IMG/VR virus record: IMGVR_UViG_3300044956_000763
Coordinates: 1-26,911 of that record
Source: a virus
Reading direction: 5' to 3' (one strand)
DNA: 26,911 bases
In this document: positions 16,801 through 22,758 of the stretch, piece by piece
Position numbering within the stretch: the first letter of the stretch is position 1
How the letters are laid out: every line of letters starts with the position of its first letter
Made by a program: the position numbers and the translations under genes
Notes under the pieces: generated by a model
The model's input: only the letters and a program-made list of their open reading frames with translations
What the model was told of the DNA's origin: nothing
The model's database searches: none

Positions 16801-18025
16801 AGAAACCCAGATATTAGAGGAGCAGATAGCCACCTCTAGCACTGTAGAAACTATCGCCCAACGAAGTCAAGCTTATACCGAGCAGCTAGAAGCTGTAGAG
16901 GAATTATTTAAGGGCTTGCAATCCAATCTAGAGCAGACAGACGTAGAAACTAAGGCCATCGAGGAAATAGCCGATAAGTACAAAAACTATACCGAGCAGC
17001 TAGACACAGCACGGAAAGCCCTATTAGACCTAATTGCCTTCAAGCAAAGTTTGGGGCAAGACACCGACCCCGAGCAGGAACAACTAGATGTACTAATCCA
17101 AAAGTACGAGCAATTAAATCAACTCAGGGGACAAGAAGAGAATCTAGCCAGACAGCAAGTTAACTTGTTGACCCAACAGCAAAACCTAGACCAAGCAAGG
17201 GGTTTAGAGGATTTGCAATCTCAGATTGACCTTGGACGGGCTGACAAGTTGAGAAGGCAGGGGGATAGCTTCGGGGCTGATGCCATCCAAAAAGAAGTAG
17301 CTATCAGGCAGGAAAACCTCCGATTTGACCAGCAAGTTCTTGACTTGTCAGCTACCTATGGCAACCAACCCGCTCTATTAGACCAGCTAATAGGGAAAGC
17401 CCGAGAACTAAACGAAATTAACCTTGACCAGATTAACGGGCAGTTTCAGAGCCTTGGGGAAGTTATCGGGGGAGTAGTAGCCGATGGATTTTTGCAATTA
17501 TTTGACGATTTAATTTCTGGCTCTAAATCGGCAGGGGAGGCATTTGCCGACTTCGGCAAATTAATCCTCTCCACTATCGCTAAGATGATAGTGCAATTCT
17601 TGATACTTAAAGCCGTGCAACTATTTACGGGCTTTGGAGGAGGGAAAGGAGGAGGGGCGACCACCTTCTCTGGCTTCCCCTCTACTCTAGGGGTAGTCGC
17701 CGCAAAAGACGGCGGACTTATTACTGGACCTGGTACCGGAACAAGCGACTCTATCCCTGCTTTCCTCAGTAATGGGGAGTTTGTCTTTACTGCTGCTAGT
17801 ACTCGCCGCCTTGGAACCCGCCTCCTTGATGACCTGAATCAAGGTCGAGTACCTACGCTAAACTTATCAGACTTACCCGCGCAATCTCAAACTAATACCT
17901 ACAACCGTACTGCCACGGTTAATGTAGCTGTGACTACCCCTAATGCTGACTCTTTTAATAAATCGGAATATCAGCTAGGGAAAGACATGGCAGAGACTAT
18001 CAGACGAACTATGGCACGAATTTAG
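13757..18025 (+). CDS. Tape measure protein with embedded muramidase-like domain
   Basis: At 1422 residues it sets tail length and is ejected on infection. Residues 1-160 are helical; about 155-180 is hydrophobic (FFANFFANLASNAVQNFLGA). Residues about 190-370 resemble the tape-measure N-terminal domain (AYEKIAKFAKETPFELQQV). Residues about 574-724 form a lysozyme-like muramidase unit with likely catalytic E590 (ARGEGDYNAANRG) and VGRYQF at 637-642. Residues about 770-1230 are long coiled coils rich in Gln, Glu and Arg. A hydrophobic segment lies near 1268-1292, and the C-terminus has GPGTGTSDSIPAFLSNGEFV, typical of tape measures. AGGAG sits 14 bases before the start. Confidence 0.93.
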   Translation: MAQRTLAIKYTTEGYQQAIQSMRGVGLAFDEALQNAQNAVQEAAKAAQDATTSGNQTKLAEAQKTQEAAAKRVKTVVSNAYRELRVKSTAEIEDLKKQAISAFKALEASGVASAQDIANAQAALTKRLADLDKQLDQTGEGMQGLGQQTQLTTGFFANFFANLASNAVQNFLGAITNGVNSLKSAVLQAGIATENTKAQLKTIEGSVAAANTAYEKIAKFAKETPFELQQVTAAYVSLANRGIKPTEAELRKIGDLAGSQQKPLQQYVEAILDAMTGENERLKEFGIQAEKSGDKVTFTFKGVKKTVEASGDAIYQALLSFSELEGVLGGMEERAKTTEGQMSNLTDALSQIYVLLFEAIKPALDAVIKTAIGILDPLGQQKDLFAAIKEEAEAFQKFLEQNPQLAKALADQLKNGVQVAAKTVAATAEQILKFLQENPTAIEETIKNLQVLVSVMGEFVKLINSALEGWRKIGELIKIISQEVGGTLSPQKIEEQIRGAGGTDADVKRVLAEIQAEVRKGSIAEQAFDINRTQGIARQFLEAELARLRGQATVNEGSDQGLRNLAKRQEGINSREQAYKPLLDLIARGEGDYNAANRGTAGDTPGGLQAIFGGRSAEQISINELIRAGQKRQVFAVGRYQFIPSTLREAVKREGLSGQEPFNAEVQDRLARYLLNQKRPAIGTFLSGRSNNLREAAQDLAREFASVGLTYPEAGRRVGQSRYAGTAGNAASISPQEAQEALKKVRAALGGAVLPEPPRSQPKPEEDKEKAQKVIEEARSRQDQQSRQREEAARQRLEAAQRRELQQYDLGTANLPPQERGEREQRRAELVREQQFKRESLSIDQTLAQLLEERKRKEQDIKAERETTARDISLEIQLLNERKQQLAESFGVEKQITEALDAQRLAQEAKARATERTRQEQGLELQRLEQEQALKLKEFDAETAQLAQGGEREARAIQREALERELSLQRELLGIEQAITNLQTERQLKLAGELSTGRDITAEINLLELRKTRLEETQILEEQIATSSTVETIAQRSQAYTEQLEAVEELFKGLQSNLEQTDVETKAIEEIADKYKNYTEQLDTARKALLDLIAFKQSLGQDTDPEQEQLDVLIQKYEQLNQLRGQEENLARQQVNLLTQQQNLDQARGLEDLQSQIDLGRADKLRRQGDSFGADAIQKEVAIRQENLRFDQQVLDLSATYGNQPALLDQLIGKARELNEINLDQINGQFQSLGEVIGGVVADGFLQLFDDLISGSKSAGEAFADFGKLILSTIAKMIVQFLILKAVQLFTGFGGGKGGGATTFSGFPSTLGVVAAKDGGLITGPGTGTSDSIPAFLSNGEFVFTAASTRRLGTRLLDDLNQGRVPTLNLSDLPAQSQTNTYNRTATVNVAVTTPNADSFNKSEYQLGKDMAETIRRTMARI

Positions 18026-18060
18026 GGAACACTTAAACTAGATTATTAGAGGGGGTAACT

Positions 18061-18297
18061 ATGACATCTAACGAACCTAACAAACGAGCATCTGACACTT
18101 ACGTGCCATTGTCCCTATTAATCGGAGGAATCGGGCTATTCGTGACCCTTTGGGGGCTGAACGATAGTTTTTCTAAGAATACTATCGCCCAAGAGAATAG
18201 ATTCACTAAACTAGAATCTAGGTTAGAGGAATCCATGAAAAAGTCGGAGGACTTTGAGAGCCGCCTGCGCGCCCTAGAATCCATAAAAACAAGATAA
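18061..18297 (+). CDS. Small membrane protein with coiled coil, 78 aa
   Basis: One transmembrane segment (about residues 16-34, PLSLLIGGIGLFVTLWGL) is followed by a charged coiled coil (FTKLESRLEESMKKSEDFES). GAGGGGG at 18050-18056 is a good ribosome site before ATG 18061. It sits right after the tape measure gene. The topology (short cytoplasmic or external N-terminus, one span, helical tail) is like that of XhlA-type or spanin-like lysis proteins, but other tail-adjacent membrane roles are possible. Confidence 0.6.
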   Translation: MTSNEPNKRASDTYVPLSLLIGGIGLFVTLWGLNDSFSKNTIAQENRFTKLESRLEESMKKSEDFESRLRALESIKTR

Positions 18298-18325
18298 CCA
18301 ACTGATTAAATACTATAGGTCTATT

Positions 18326-18499
18326 ATGGTTCAGAGAATGCGACAAAACACCCAAGATTGGAAGATTTCCCTAGGAATCCTGCTCTTTTTTACAATTAGT
18401 GTGACTGGAGTCCTGTCCCTAATTGTTAGGGTAAACCAATCAACCTTAAAAATACTCACTACTCCCGCCTACGGACAAAATGAAACTTTTAAGCGGTAA
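18326..18499 (+). CDS. Small membrane protein, 57 aa
   Basis: The 57-residue product has one strongly hydrophobic segment (residues about 14-34, ISLGILLFFTISVTGVLSLI) with positive charge in front, then a polar C-terminus. It lies 28 bases after the previous membrane protein gene and overlaps the start of the DUF2163 gene by 20 bases. Its ATG has only a weak AGG upstream (18317-18319). It may pair with the preceding membrane protein in lysis. Confidence 0.5.
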   Translation: MVQRMRQNTQDWKISLGILLFFTISVTGVLSLIVRVNQSTLKILTTPAYGQNETFKR

Positions 18500-19334
18500 T
18501 TTATTATCTAAGCTTTATCAAGAAGTACAAACCCTCGCCTTTTGTTGGAGACTCGAAAGAACTGACGGGATTATTCTGGGCTTTACCTCCCACGACAGGG
18601 ATTTGACAATAGACGGTGTAACCTACCTTGCCAGTTCAGGTTTTATCCCGACTGCCACCGAATTTGTGGCAAGGTTAGAAGTAGGGAACTTAAACTTAGT
18701 GAGCTTCTTCGATAGTGAGTCCATAACCGAAGCCGATATCCTGCTGGGGCTTTACGATTCGGCTCAAGTTCAGATGTTTTTAGTCGATTACCTTAATCTA
18801 CCGTCTAGCTTATCTAGCTCACCCGTTACCTATCTTTTCCTTTTAGAGGGGACGCTAGGGAGAGTAACCTCTACGGACAAAGGATTTACGGTAGAACTTA
18901 GGTCACTTACCCAATACCTCAACCAGAAAAAGACTCAGCTAACCAGTCCCTTTTGTCGGTACGACTTCGGGGACGAAAACTGTACCGTTAACCTTGCTTC
19001 CTACACAGACACCCTAACGGTTGACGCGATAGGGGCGGACAATCAGTTAATAACCACCTCGGAAACCCTGACAGCCGATAAGTATAAATACGGTTATCTG
19101 ACCTTTACCACGGGGGTAGGGGCAGGGAGGAAATTATCTATTAAGGGAAATTCTACTAATTCCATTACGTTGTTTGAGGCGGCACCGTGGGCTATTGTCG
19201 AGGGTGACGAATTTGAGGCGGTGGCTGGTTGCGAAAAAACCCGAGAAGCCTGTAAAAGTTTCTCGAATATAGTAAATTTTGGAGGTGAGCCAGATATTCC
19301 AGGCGTAGACGAATATTTAGCGGGCTATGCCTAA
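18480..19334 (+). CDS. DUF2163 tail-tip protein (GTA gp13-like)
   Basis: A 284-residue tail-tip protein. The N-terminus (LAFCWRLERTDGIILGFTSHDRDLTIDG) and C-terminus (AGCEKTREACKSFSNIVNFGG, then PDIPGVDEYL) are the two conserved ends of DUF2163/BR0599-type proteins. In gene transfer agents and relatives this protein forms part of the baseplate hub at the tail tip. C159, C167, C251 and C257 are potential metal or disulfide residues. It starts within the upstream membrane protein gene. Downstream comes a long gene-poor stretch, unusual inside a tail operon. Confidence 0.85.
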   Translation: MKLLSGNLLSKLYQEVQTLAFCWRLERTDGIILGFTSHDRDLTIDGVTYLASSGFIPTATEFVARLEVGNLNLVSFFDSESITEADILLGLYDSAQVQMFLVDYLNLPSSLSSSPVTYLFLLEGTLGRVTSTDKGFTVELRSLTQYLNQKKTQLTSPFCRYDFGDENCTVNLASYTDTLTVDAIGADNQLITTSETLTADKYKYGYLTFTTGVGAGRKLSIKGNSTNSITLFEAAPWAIVEGDEFEAVAGCEKTREACKSFSNIVNFGGEPDIPGVDEYLAGYA

Positions 19335-19444
19335 CATTGACGAAGGCCGCGGGGAGTCCAACACAGGGCAGAGGCTTCGGTACTATCTTGGATAGTATTC
19401 TTAAGATTTTCCGCGTGTGTGGGAGCAAGCCCAGATAATAGGGC

Positions 19445-19450
19445 TATAAT
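19445..19450 (+). promoter_or_regulatory. Possible -10 box TATAAT
   Basis: A perfect TATAAT lies inside the gene-poor region, about 26 bases before the large hairpin. No good -35 match sits 17 bases upstream (GGAGCA). It would start transcription near 19457. Confidence 0.35.
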
Positions 19451-19456
19451 TAAAGG

Positions 19457-19558
19457 CAGAACATAAATACGCATGAGTGCAAGGGGTTTTGAGTGTGGTT
19501 ACTCTAAAAGTACCCTTGCACTTCAGTAAGTTTTTACTAGAATTTACTGAAGTTTTTT
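19457..19558 (+). ncRNA. Candidate small RNA or attenuator leader
   Basis: From the possible start to the terminator is about 100 bases. The 5' part forms a large hairpin: AGTGCAAGGG (19476-19485) pairs with CCCTTGCACT (19513-19522), with an inner stem TTTTGAGT against ACTCTAAAA. The hairpin's last three bases are also the first of the terminator stem, so the two may compete. A tiny 18-codon frame (ATG 19473 to TAA 19527-19529) crosses both, as in an attenuator leader peptide, though it has no ribosome site. I cannot name a known RNA family. Confidence 0.4.
19520..19558 (+). terminator. Rho-independent terminator in tail-tip region
   Basis: ACTTCAGTAA (19520-19529) pairs with TTACTGAAGT (19544-19553) around a loop rich in T and A, then T residues to 19558. 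A 10-base-pair stem with a T tract is a good intrinsic terminator. Confidence 0.75.
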
Positions 19559-19656
19559 GTTCTTAACCAGATTTTAAAAAAAATACTTAGGGGAAGCTCA
19601 CCGCAGCATCGGGGCGGGTAGTAGCTCCGCTTAATAATGCCCTAGTGCGGGTGAAC

Positions 19657-19672
19657 TGCTAAAATTTTAGCA
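19657..19672. other. Perfect 16-base palindrome, possible operator
   Basis: TGCTAAAATTTTAGCA is a perfect palindrome in the 99 bases before the NlpC/P60 gene start at 19771. It could be a binding site for a dimeric regulator. As an RNA hairpin it would have no loop, so a DNA site is more likely. Confidence 0.35.
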
Positions 19673-19696
19673 AACAAATACGAAACGGTTGCGGAT

Positions 19697-19798
19697 TTGG
19701 AACTTTTATTAGGACTGGTTTTCGGATGTGCTGCTCTGTACGGGTTTTATATAGGGCTGTGGGTGATTTTATGGATAATTCAAGAACTACGGAAATAA
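19697..19798 (+). CDS. Possible tiny membrane peptide, 33 aa
   Basis: From a TTG start the frame reads about 33 residues, LLLGLVFGCAALYGFYIGL followed by WVILWIIQELRK, almost all hydrophobic with a charged end. It overlaps the start of the NlpC/P60 gene. It lacks an ATG and a clear ribosome site, so it may be chance, but the composition is protein-like and membrane-type. Confidence 0.25.
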   Translation: MELLLGLVFGCAALYGFYIGLWVILWIIQELRK

Positions 19799-20235
19799 TC
19801 AGGGTAGCCCGTACTTACCTAGGCACTCCCTACCACCACCTCGGGAGGGTTAAAAATATAGGAATTGATTGCCTAGGATTGGTAATTTGTGTAGCTCAAG
19901 AGCTAGGATTGCCCGTAAAGGATAAGAAGACTTACAGCCGATACGCTACTGGATTGAACCTATTTCAAGAATTTGGAGAACAGTGCCAACCCTGCGAGAG
20001 GGGAGAGGGGGCTATCCTAATCTTTGCTACGAGAAAATTGCCTAATCACTGTGGGATTGAAAGTAGGATAAACGGTGAACCCTCAGTAATTCATGCCTAC
20101 GGTCCCAGTGAGGAGCGGCGGGGGGAGAGAAGAAGTCCGAGCGAGGTTGTCGAACACCTTCTAGGGGATTGGTGGGAAGATAAAATAGTTGGTATCTACA
20201 ATTTCCCACGGGCAGAAAATGTTAAACAAAAGTGA
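19771..20235 (+). CDS. NlpC/P60 tail-tip cysteine peptidase
   Basis: An NlpC/P60-type peptidoglycan peptidase of about 154 residues. From ATG 19771 the pattern is YLGTPYHHLGRVKNIGIDCLG with catalytic C34, then NHCGIESR (H93) and VIHAYG (H108). It cuts cell-wall peptide bonds during entry and equals gp14 in gene transfer agents. An ATG at 19726 would add 15 residues (MCCSVRVLYRAVGDF) that do not look like the family, so 19771 is preferred; GGGTG lies before it. It overlaps the next gene by 17 bases. Confidence 0.85.
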   Translation: MDNSRTTEIIRVARTYLGTPYHHLGRVKNIGIDCLGLVICVAQELGLPVKDKKTYSRYATGLNLFQEFGEQCQPCERGEGAILIFATRKLPNHCGIESRINGEPSVIHAYGPSEERRGERRSPSEVVEHLLGDWWEDKIVGIYNFPRAENVKQK

Positions 20236-20395
20236 TTTATTAGGGATTCTTTGCCTAACTTGGGCTGGCATTGTATTTTATTTCCCTCCTGAGTGGGTTT
20301 CTGGTGCAGATAGGATGTCCGTAGTCTGGGGATTAGGGGGCGCGGGTTTGACCCTTTTAAACTCTATTTTTTTTAATGCGAGGAACAAGCCTTGA
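20219..20395 (+). CDS. Holin-like small membrane protein, 58 aa
   Basis: Two transmembrane segments (LLGILCLTWAGIVFYF, residues about 7-22, and VVWGLGGAGLTLLNSIFF, about 34-52) and a short basic end (NARNKP) give class II holin-like topology. It starts at ATG 20219 inside the NlpC gene and ends at TTGA shared with the next gene's TTG start. A hypothetical earlier start at 20189 is less likely. A lysis role is inferred from shape only; the likely endolysin is on the other strand at 25589-26023. Confidence 0.55.
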   Translation: MLNKSDLLGILCLTWAGIVFYFPPEWVSGADRMSVVWGLGGAGLTLLNSIFFNARNKP

Positions 20396-21696
20396 CTGAA
20401 ACCAAACTTAACCTAGGATACGACTACGGCACCGTTGGGGGTCCGAAGTTTTCTACTACGGTTATTGAAGATGGGGCAGGTAATACTACTCGACTTATTA
20501 ATTGGCAACAACCGTTAGGGCGCTGGCAATTAGGAAATAGAACTTTAACCAGAACCGAATTAGATTATTTTTTAAGTTTCCACGCTGCTAGAAAGGGTAG
20601 CCAAGAAGCGTTTAGGTTTAAGGATTGGTCAGACTATAAATTTAATAATCCGATAGGGGTAGGGGACGGGATAACTACCGAGTTCCAACTCTACAAAACC
20701 TACACCTTTGGTAGTGAATCGGTAAACCGACCGATTACTAAACCCGTAGAAGTCAGCATTTTGATTGAGGGGGTAGAGGAAGAAGATTTAGAAATAGACA
20801 CGACTACGGGGCTAGTAACCTTTGGTAATCCTCCTGAAGAAGATGCAGTAATAACAGCCATAGGGACTTTTGATGTTCCTGTCAGGTTTGAACAGGACAG
20901 CATTAATTTTAGATTCGTAGCCAAGGATTTATTTGCTTTGGAATCCTTATCCTTGGTAGAAGAGAGATTAGATAATCCCTTACCTTTTGATGGTTTACCC
21001 GAATCTTTGGGACTAATACCTCTTGGCTACGATTTTGATACGGTGGGTGGTCCTACTTTTAGCACCACGATTATTAAAAGCGGTGGAGGATTTGAATCCC
21101 GCGCCCAAAACTGGCAAGTACCCCGCAGACGCTGGCAAGTAGGGGACAGAACCGTCAATTCGACAGAGTTAGAGGAGTTGCTTTCTCTATTCAGGATTGC
21201 CCGAGGCGGGGCAGTAGAATTTAAGTATTACGACCACCAAACCGAGCAGGAAATACCTGTAAGATTTGAACAGGATTCTATAGAATTTCGATTTGATGCT
21301 GCTACCTCAGAGGAAGTTGGAGAGAAACTGTTTTATCTCTCTGGACTTCCTTTGATTCAATCTAAAATTATTTACGGTAGCCTAATAGAGTCAAGAACGC
21401 GAAGTTTTGAAGACAATTTAGGCGTTGACGTACCTAACGGTACTTACACGTTTTCTGTTACGGCACCGCCTGAATTTGACATTTATTCCGAGCTTCAGAT
21501 TAGAGCCTATCTAATTGAGGCGGAATGGGATAACCGAGCTATTTTAGGCTTATTTTATAATGACACCCTTGGTACTTTTAACGGAGATTTCTTTATTGGA
21601 GTAGGCAAAACCTTTAACGCTTTTGTTGTCCAAGATTCGGCGGGACCTTGTTATTTTACAGGTACTATCAGGTGGGAAGCATGGACTATATCGTAA
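20392..21696 (+). CDS. Tail-tip protein with duplicated DUF2460 domain
   Basis: The 434-residue protein has two DUF2460-type units. Copy 1 (about 1-185) is full length: GYDYGTVGGPKFSTTVI, NWQQPLGRWQLG, GVGDGITTEFQLYKTY, VPVRFEQDSINFRF. Copy 2 (about 208-305) repeats GYDFDTVGGPTFSTTII, NWQVPRRRWQVG and IPVRFEQDSIEFRF but lacks the middle section. The last 115 residues are a beta-rich domain I do not recognise. DUF2460 is gp12 of gene transfer agents and forms the distal tail ring. The start is TTG 20392 (overlapping the previous TGA), with GAGGAAC 8 bases upstream. The end overlaps a minus-strand gene by 11 bases. Confidence 0.8.
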   Translation: MTETKLNLGYDYGTVGGPKFSTTVIEDGAGNTTRLINWQQPLGRWQLGNRTLTRTELDYFLSFHAARKGSQEAFRFKDWSDYKFNNPIGVGDGITTEFQLYKTYTFGSESVNRPITKPVEVSILIEGVEEEDLEIDTTTGLVTFGNPPEEDAVITAIGTFDVPVRFEQDSINFRFVAKDLFALESLSLVEERLDNPLPFDGLPESLGLIPLGYDFDTVGGPTFSTTIIKSGGGFESRAQNWQVPRRRWQVGDRTVNSTELEELLSLFRIARGGAVEFKYYDHQTEQEIPVRFEQDSIEFRFDAATSEEVGEKLFYLSGLPLIQSKIIYGSLIESRTRSFEDNLGVDVPNGTYTFSVTAPPEFDIYSELQIRAYLIEAEWDNRAILGLFYNDTLGTFNGDFFIGVGKTFNAFVVQDSAGPCYFTGTIRWEAWTIS

Positions 21697-22450
21697 AATA
21701 TCCGTTTCCTGAGTTGTAAAGAGTATTAATTTCACTAACTGTAAAAGTCCGATTTGCAAGGATGACCTGCGACATATATCCCGTCATCCCGTTAGAAACA
21801 TCTCCGAAAGCCCCTAGCCACACATTTTGCAGAGTAACAGCAGGGCTTCCCGTTATTACCCCAGAACCAACGGAAACCCCGTCCCTGTACAATGTAACGG
21901 TGGCTGTAGAATGGGCATAATTAAATACCCAATGTTGCCAAGTATTTTCGGTTAGGGCAGAGCCTATTTGGAAAATAATCGAAGGAGAGGAATTAAAAAC
22001 AGATAAAACTAACTGTCCTTGGAATGCCGAACCATCGTTAATATAGGTTATCTGCCATTCTCGTATTCTAATAGAATCTTTAGTTACTACTGCTTGATAA
22101 TTCCCTGCGGCGGGTTGTTTATATACCCAAAATGCTATCGCACGGTCTTGGTTTAAATTAAACCCTTGTCCTAGCAGGCTGATAGGATTTATCAGACCAG
22201 GCAAATTTAAAAACATGGCAGGATTTTGTGAAGAAATGCCCGCAATGTTTCCGCGTAAGTTTATTTCATTAATAGAATTAGTATTTGCAAAATTTTTGCC
22301 GCGCTCAATCCAATAAAGGAAATCACTATTAACAAAAGGACTTCTAACAGAATTAATAGGATAGGTGATAGGAGTAGAGGCTTCAACACCACCTCTTTTA
22401 AGGTTACGTCTAAAAAATTTAGAGGTGTAGTCAAGGGTACGAATTATCAT
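21686..22450 (-). CDS. LamG/concanavalin-like tail adhesin
   Basis: The 254-residue protein has a C-terminal LamG-type jelly-roll (residues about 105-254: AIAFWVYKQPAAGNYQAVV, TWQHWVFNYAHSTATVTLYRDG, LQNVWLGAFGDVSNGMTGYM). In phage tails such domains bind glycans or surface proteins. The N-terminal part is basic and may attach it to the tail tip. It is last in a minus-strand run and shares ATGA with the upstream 103-residue gene. The position suggests it is a host-range determinant. The role as receptor binder is inferred. Confidence 0.75.
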   Translation of the reverse strand: MIIRTLDYTSKFFRRNLKRGGVEASTPITYPINSVRSPFVNSDFLYWIERGKNFANTNSINEINLRGNIAGISSQNPAMFLNLPGLINPISLLGQGFNLNQDRAIAFWVYKQPAAGNYQAVVTKDSIRIREWQITYINDGSAFQGQLVLSVFNSSPSIIFQIGSALTENTWQHWVFNYAHSTATVTLYRDGVSVGSGVITGSPAVTLQNVWLGAFGDVSNGMTGYMSQVILANRTFTVSEINTLYNSGNGYFTI

Positions 22451-22758
22451 GTACTTTCCTGCCCAAAAAGAGTAATTTTAGCATCCGTAGTCGTAGCGGC
22501 ACTAGCTTTAATAGAGTCGCCTGTTTCAAGGATTAAATCAGCTAATTCGATTACCCCGTTAGCTTCTATCGCTACCCGATTAAGTAGTTCGTAATCAGTG
22601 GAGGCAGAGCTATCCCTAAACTTAACTGTAACTGTCCCTGCGGTTGAACCATTACAGATAATAATGTGTTCTACCCTAGTCGTGGTAGCAGATGGAGCGG
22701 TGTAAATTGTGGTTTCAGTTGAGAGGGTAGCACCCCCTAGGAATTTAGGTGTTATCAC
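22447..22758 (-). CDS. Small beta-rich tail fibre-type protein, 103 aa
   Basis: A Thr/Ser-rich beta-sandwich of 103 residues (TETTIYTAPSATTTRVEHII, VTVKFRDSSAS, VIELADLILETGDSIKASA). The pattern of two paired strands around a GDSIKA turn is common in small phage structural proteins near tail fibres. It begins at GTG 22758, overlapping the stop of the large tail-tip gene (GTGA), and ends in ATGA with the LamG gene, so the three are coupled. It probably links or decorates the tail tip. Confidence 0.65.
   Translation of the reverse strand: MITPKFLGGATLSTETTIYTAPSATTTRVEHIIICNGSTAGTVTVKFRDSSASTDYELLNRVAIEANGVIELADLILETGDSIKASAATTTDAKITLFGQEST

Larger units (their letters stand above)
19335..19770. 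other. 436-base gene-poor region with RNA hairpins
   Basis: No convincing protein gene is seen here. It holds a short hairpin (TACTATC-TTG-GATAGTA, 19381-19397), a TATAAT box, a large hairpin, a terminator, a 16-base palindrome, and a possible tiny membrane-peptide frame near its end. A further tract at 19596-19655 can fold (GCTCACCGCA with TGCGGGTGA, one bulge, and an inner GCGG/CCGC) but does not match a tRNA. Confidence 0.6.

Noticed and set aside
19327-19395. 22-residue frame starting in the DUF2163 stop.
   Set aside because: Too short, no ribosome site beyond coupling, and it ends inside a hairpin; not supported.
19596-19672. Possible tRNA-like fold (GTAGCTC and paired arms).
   Set aside because: No cloverleaf with proper anticodon and TTC arm could be drawn.
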